A stretch of DNA of 64,000 nucleotides from NCBI GenBank assembly GCA_937926265.1, contig CALAZS010000045.1:1-64000 (forward strand). Direction: 5' to 3'. Under the pieces are notes generated by a model. It saw nothing but the letters and a program-made list of their open reading frames with translations, ran no database searches and was not told where the DNA came from. This document shows, one piece after another, positions 59,599 to 64,000 of the stretch. Origin of the DNA: an uncultured Gammaproteobacteria bacterium (GTDB taxonomy: Bacteria; Pseudomonadota; Gammaproteobacteria; Chromatiales; Chromatiaceae). The first letter of the stretch is position 1, and every line of letters starts with the position of its first letter. Made by a program: the position numbers and the translations under genes.

Positions 59599-62119
59599 GG
59601 TCAACCTCGACGGCTTTGGGCGGCACGGCATTCCGGTTTGCGGGTAAGGCATCAGGTTCCCCATTTGTAACAGCCATAGATGGCCGGCTGTTTTGACCCG
59701 ATGCAGATTCTGCCCTGAACACCTCGAAGATTGCATTTTTTTGTGAAGGGCCGGCGAGTTGACCGGTGTTAGGGTCAATTCGCATTTTTAACATGCCATC
59801 CGGCATCTCCGGTGGTTTGTCCGGATAACGCTGCAGAGCCTTTTCCATATAATGAATCCAGGCCGGAAGTGCAGCCTTGCCACCCACTTCGCCACGGCCA
59901 AGCTTGCTGTTGTTATCAAACCCGACCCATGAAACAGCCACAATCGATTGGTTATAGCCGTTAAACCAGGCGTCCCGCTGGTCGTTGGTAGTGCCGGTTT
60001 TACCGGCAAGATCTTTGCGACCGAGTGACCGGGCTTTAGTCGCGGTACCTCGTTGAATAACATCCTGCATCATGGAGTACATGATGTAACGGTTTTCCTT
60101 GCTGATAACTCTCGGAGCCAGGGGCATTTGACTGTTGTCCAGTTGACTGCTCTCTATTTGAGCACTTTCATGGGGTTTACTTTCTTCAACCGGCTTTTCG
60201 GGCACTGCTGAAATTTCTGACTCAATTTCACATTCCGAACAAACGGTTTTGGGTTTGGCTTCGTAAATTACGACATCATTGTTTTGGGTGATTTTTGAAA
60301 TAAGATAAGGATCGATCATGAAACCGCCATTGGCGAGAACACTGTAACCCTTCGCCATTTGCATAGGCGTGATGTTGGCACTTCCTAATGCCAGGGAAAG
60401 GTTTTGCGGCAGCTCATCACGGTTAAAACCAAAGTTTTCTATATGGTCCAGTGCACGCTGAACACCCATACTGCGCAGAAGCCGAATCGAAACAAGGTTG
60501 CGGGATTTAGTTAGCGCATAGCGTAAACGGGTAGGTCCAAAAAATTTACCGCTGTAATTTTCGGGACGCCAGGCTGATTCCAGGCTGGAATCCTGGAAGA
60601 CCACCGGCGCATCATTAATTGTGCTGGCTGCGGTATATCCATTTTCAAGTGCCGCAGAATAGATAAAGGCCTTGAATCCAGAGCCCGGTTGACGCTGGGC
60701 CTGGGTGACACGGTTGAATTTTGTCTGGAAATAATCATAACCACCAACCAGGCTGTTGATCGCTCCGTTACCTGGATCAAGTGAGACCAGTGCTCCATTA
60801 ACAGCAGGAATCTGCGCAAGCCTCCAATAATTTTCAGATGGTTTCTTATTTTTCTTGTCTTTAGAGGAAGATTTTTCTGAAAGTACGTATATCAAATCAC
60901 CTTTGCTTAAAACGTCTGACGCTTTCTTCAGGGATTTACCTCGGCGATCTTCAGTTATATATTCCCGTGCCCAGCTAATACCTTCCCAGGGAATTTCGGA
61001 AAATTCATCATTACCCAGGTAAATGGCGGCGGACTTTTCCTTGATTTCGGTCGCTACAGCTACCTTGAGGTTGGCAAAAACAGGTGTACTGTCAATAATT
61101 TCATCAAGGGCAGCGGTATCTGAAAGGTTTTCTTCTGTAATATTGGAAATAACGCCGCGGAAACCATGGCGTTTATCATAATCATTACAGACCATGTGTA
61201 TGCCATCAATGGCCCGCTTCTGAAGTTCAGAGTCGACCGTGGTGTAAACAGAGTAACCATTGGTGTAGCTTTCCTCTCCGAATTTTTCAAATATTTCGGC
61301 TCGGGCCATTTCGGCAATGTACGGCGCATTGAGTTCGATATTGGCAGAGTATCGTTTTGCGCTTACAGGCGATAAACGCGCGGCCTTCTCTTCTTCGGCA
61401 GAGATGTAACCTAAAGTTAACATTCTGTTGAGAACATAGTTGCGGCGAATTACAGCTCTTTCTGCATTGGCTAAAGGGTTGTACCTGGAGGGTGCCTTGG
61501 GAAGGCCTGCAATCATGGCAATCTGGGGTAAATTGAGTTCTTCAACTTTTTTACCGTAGTAAACCTGGGCGGCTGCGCCAACGCCGTAAGCCCTGTTACC
61601 CATGTAGATTTTGTTGAGGTACAGGGTTAATACTTCGTTTTTGCTTAATTCCTGGTTAATTTTCAGGGCAAGGAAAATTTCATTAATTTTTCTTAAATAG
61701 GTTTTTTTACTGCTTAGAAAGAAATTTCTGGCTACCTGCATGGTGATGGTAGAACCGCCCTGTTTCTTTTCGCCGGTTAAGGCGAGTTGAACTGCGGCCC
61801 TGATCAAACCCTGGTAGTCAACGCCGGGGTGTTCGTAGAAACGATCATCTTCCGCGGCAAGGAATGCCTTAACCATTTGTTCAGGAATTTGATCAAAATC
61901 AAGAGGAATGCGTCTTTTTTCACCATATTCTGAGATCAGGAGCCCATCTTTGGAATAAATTCGTAAAGGAACTTGAAGTTGGACGTCTTTAAGACTATCA
62001 ATAGAGGGCAGATTGGGTTTTAGGTAATAATAAATGCCTATTGAGGCTGAAATACCAACAAAAATGCCTAAAAATCCCAAGATGAGAAAAAATTTTGTGA
62101 TTTTGGCAATAAATTTCAT
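59591..62119 (-). CDS. ponA: Penicillin-binding protein 1A (bifunctional peptidoglycan synthase)
   Basis: Class A PBP with an N-terminal membrane anchor (about 8-31). The GT51 glycosyltransferase domain has EDDRFYEHPG and GGSTITMQVARN. The transpeptidase domain has its serine in GSGFKAF (SxxK), SRN in the SxN position and KTGTT. The 842 residues match MrcA/PonA. An insertion between the SxN and KTG motifs is rich in Ser, Glu and Gln and begins with a CSEC pair (near 60230-60243). It is divergent from pilM, as in Pseudomonas. Confidence 0.95.
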   Translation of the reverse strand: MKFIAKITKFFLILGFLGIFVGISASIGIYYYLKPNLPSIDSLKDVQLQVPLRIYSKDGLLISEYGEKRRIPLDFDQIPEQMVKAFLAAEDDRFYEHPGVDYQGLIRAAVQLALTGEKKQGGSTITMQVARNFFLSSKKTYLRKINEIFLALKINQELSKNEVLTLYLNKIYMGNRAYGVGAAAQVYYGKKVEELNLPQIAMIAGLPKAPSRYNPLANAERAVIRRNYVLNRMLTLGYISAEEEKAARLSPVSAKRYSANIELNAPYIAEMARAEIFEKFGEESYTNGYSVYTTVDSELQKRAIDGIHMVCNDYDKRHGFRGVISNITEENLSDTAALDEIIDSTPVFANLKVAVATEIKEKSAAIYLGNDEFSEIPWEGISWAREYITEDRRGKSLKKASDVLSKGDLIYVLSEKSSSKDKKNKKPSENYWRLAQIPAVNGALVSLDPGNGAINSLVGGYDYFQTKFNRVTQAQRQPGSGFKAFIYSAALENGYTAASTINDAPVVFQDSSLESAWRPENYSGKFFGPTRLRYALTKSRNLVSIRLLRSMGVQRALDHIENFGFNRDELPQNLSLALGSANITPMQMAKGYSVLANGGFMIDPYLISKITQNNDVVIYEAKPKTVCSECEIESEISAVPEKPVEESKPHESAQIESSQLDNSQMPLAPRVISKENRYIMYSMMQDVIQRGTATKARSLGRKDLAGKTGTTNDQRDAWFNGYNQSIVAVSWVGFDNNSKLGRGEVGGKAALPAWIHYMEKALQRYPDKPPEMPDGMLKMRIDPNTGQLAGPSQKNAIFEVFRAESASGQNSRPSMAVTNGEPDALPANRNAVPPKAVEVDLF

Positions 62120-62214
62120 AGAATAGATACAGGTGGAATTAATTTAAATTAGACATGGAAGACTATGTTAGCAGATGAAAGTGAAGAAAATTTAGTGTTT
62201 TTTCAAGAAAAAGC

Positions 62215-62242
62215 TTCACAAAAAATTATTTATTGCTATATA
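62215..62242 (+). promoter_or_regulatory. Possible promoter of the pilMNO operon
   Basis: TTCACA (62215-62220) and TATATA (62237-62242) are 16 bases apart, about 70 bases upstream of the pilM ATG in the 191-base divergent gap to the PBP1A gene. Both hexamers are imperfect, so the call is tentative. Confidence 0.4.
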
Positions 62243-62265
62243 GTTAGGCATAGAACTTAAAATAA

Positions 62266-63383
<1,118 letters not shown>

Positions 63384-63384
<1 letters not shown>

Positions 63385-63956
63385 TGGCAAAGATTAACCT
63401 CCTTCCCTGGCGCCAGGAACTAAGAAAAAAACATCTGAATGAATTTATCGGGATGATATTCGGCGGAATCGTTATTACCGGAGTTGTCATGGGGTCATGG
63501 CATTTTCATAATGAAAACCTGATAAAGCATCAAAAAGACCGTAATAACTACGTTAAAAGGGAAATCGCTGCGGTAGATAAGCAAATTAAGGAAATTGAAG
63601 GCATCGAGCGTAAGAAAAACCAGCTTATTTCCAAGATGAATGTAATTACACAATTACAAAGCAGCCGGCCTCAGATTGTGCGTTTGATGGATGAATTGGT
63701 CACTACGTTACCTGAAGGTGTTTACTTATCGAACATTAAGCAATCGGGTAAAAGCGTTGCTTTAGATGGTAAAGCGCAATCTAATGCAAGAGTTTCATCT
63801 TATATGCGTAATATTGAAGATACGGTTTGGATGGATAAACCGAATCTTACGATTATTCAGAAAAGAGGAAGGGGTGATCAAACTAATTTAGGTTACAGAG
63901 ATTTCAAGTTAACGGCTACCCAGACTCAACCCAAGAAAAAGGATGAAGCGCAGTGA
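63384..63956 (+). CDS. pilN: Type IV pilus assembly protein PilN
   Basis: A bitopic inner-membrane protein that binds PilM through its short N-terminal tail (AKINLLPWRQELRKKHL). The tail is followed by a membrane helix (about 22-42), a coiled coil and a periplasmic ferredoxin-like domain. It has 190 residues. The INLLPWR motif is the PilM-binding signature. It overlaps pilM and pilO by one and four bases. Confidence 0.95.
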
Positions 63957-64000
63957 CATTGGACGAACTAAACGAACTGGATTTTTCCGAAATTGGTGAA
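63953..64000 (+). CDS. pilO: Type IV pilus assembly protein PilO, partial (start only)
   Basis: Only the first 16 codons are in the window. A GTG at 63953 overlaps the pilN stop as GTGA and reads MTLDELNELDFSEIGE to the edge. The order pilM-pilN and the LDELNxLDFxxxG N terminus match PilO, the PilN partner in the inner-membrane pilus complex. The rest lies beyond the window. Confidence 0.8.
   Translation, partial: MTLDELNELDFSEIGE

Overview
The window is the chromosomal core around the replication origin of a gammaproteobacterium with fairly AT-rich DNA. The evidence is gene order. A glyQ-glyS-gmhB-plsC run converges on gyrB-recF-dnaN-dnaA. The divergent rpmH-rnpA-yidC-mnmE group follows, then mnmG-rsmG-parA-parB, the nine-gene atp operon, glmU-glmS, and at the right edge ponA divergent from pilMN(O). 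That order matches the origin and pil regions of Pseudomonas-like gammaproteobacteria. I cannot name a genus. I see no tRNA, rRNA, insertion sequence, phage gene or CRISPR array, and no gene-free stretch longer than about 230 bases.

Layout. 1-4.7 kb: a eukaryote-type glutamine synthetase, a soluble Ser/Thr kinase, and a compact minus-strand trio (PP-loop thiolase-like ATPase, TusA-like sulfur carrier, cation diffusion facilitator). 4.8-7.7 kb: a DUF1631 protein with a PilZ protein, and a small secreted protein. 7.8-12.4 kb: glyQS, a MazG-like gene, gmhB and plsC. 12.4-18.7 kb: gyrB, recF, dnaN and dnaA on the minus strand, with two perfect parS palindromes inside recF and DnaA boxes on both sides of dnaA. 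18.9-23.3 kb: rpmH, rnpA, yidC, mnmE and murI. yidD is missing from its usual place. 23.4-27.2 kb: a transglutaminase/DUF58/MoxR set. 27.4-31.7 kb: mnmG, rsmG, parA and parB. 31.9-38.8 kb: atpIBEFHAGDC, with a clear promoter and terminator. 39-42.2 kb: glmU and glmS. 42.3-47.9 kb: five minus-strand envelope genes (AI-2E-type permease, K+ channel-like protein, HlyD protein, DUF2955 protein, phospholipase-D lipoprotein). 48-55.8 kb: uvrD, a glutamate dehydrogenase, a rhodanese with a diguanylate cyclase, hemW, a DUF3135 protein and rpmE. 55.9-59.5 kb: malic enzyme, malate dehydrogenase and citrate synthase. 59.6-64 kb: penicillin-binding protein 1A, then pilM, pilN and the start of pilO.

How it fits together. 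Origin firing (DnaA boxes), sliding clamp, gyrase, and segregation (ParA, ParB and the parS sites about 15 kb away) lie within 20 kb. ATP synthase and GlmU/GlmS link energy to cell-wall precursor supply, with MurI and PBP1A contributing to peptidoglycan. Three central-carbon enzymes around malate and oxaloacetate sit together.

The least ordinary observations are these: the parS pair encoded in recF as the same peptide FHVEH; two minus-strand genes whose stop-codon region is repeated about four times downstream (14-bp and 11-bp units); 15-bp in-frame repeats in glmU and the DUF1631 gene; the thiolase/TusA/cation-exporter operon; and the five-gene envelope cluster. I found no clear case of a wholly new system. 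The window is mainly core genome, and the functional proposals for the small operons are inference.
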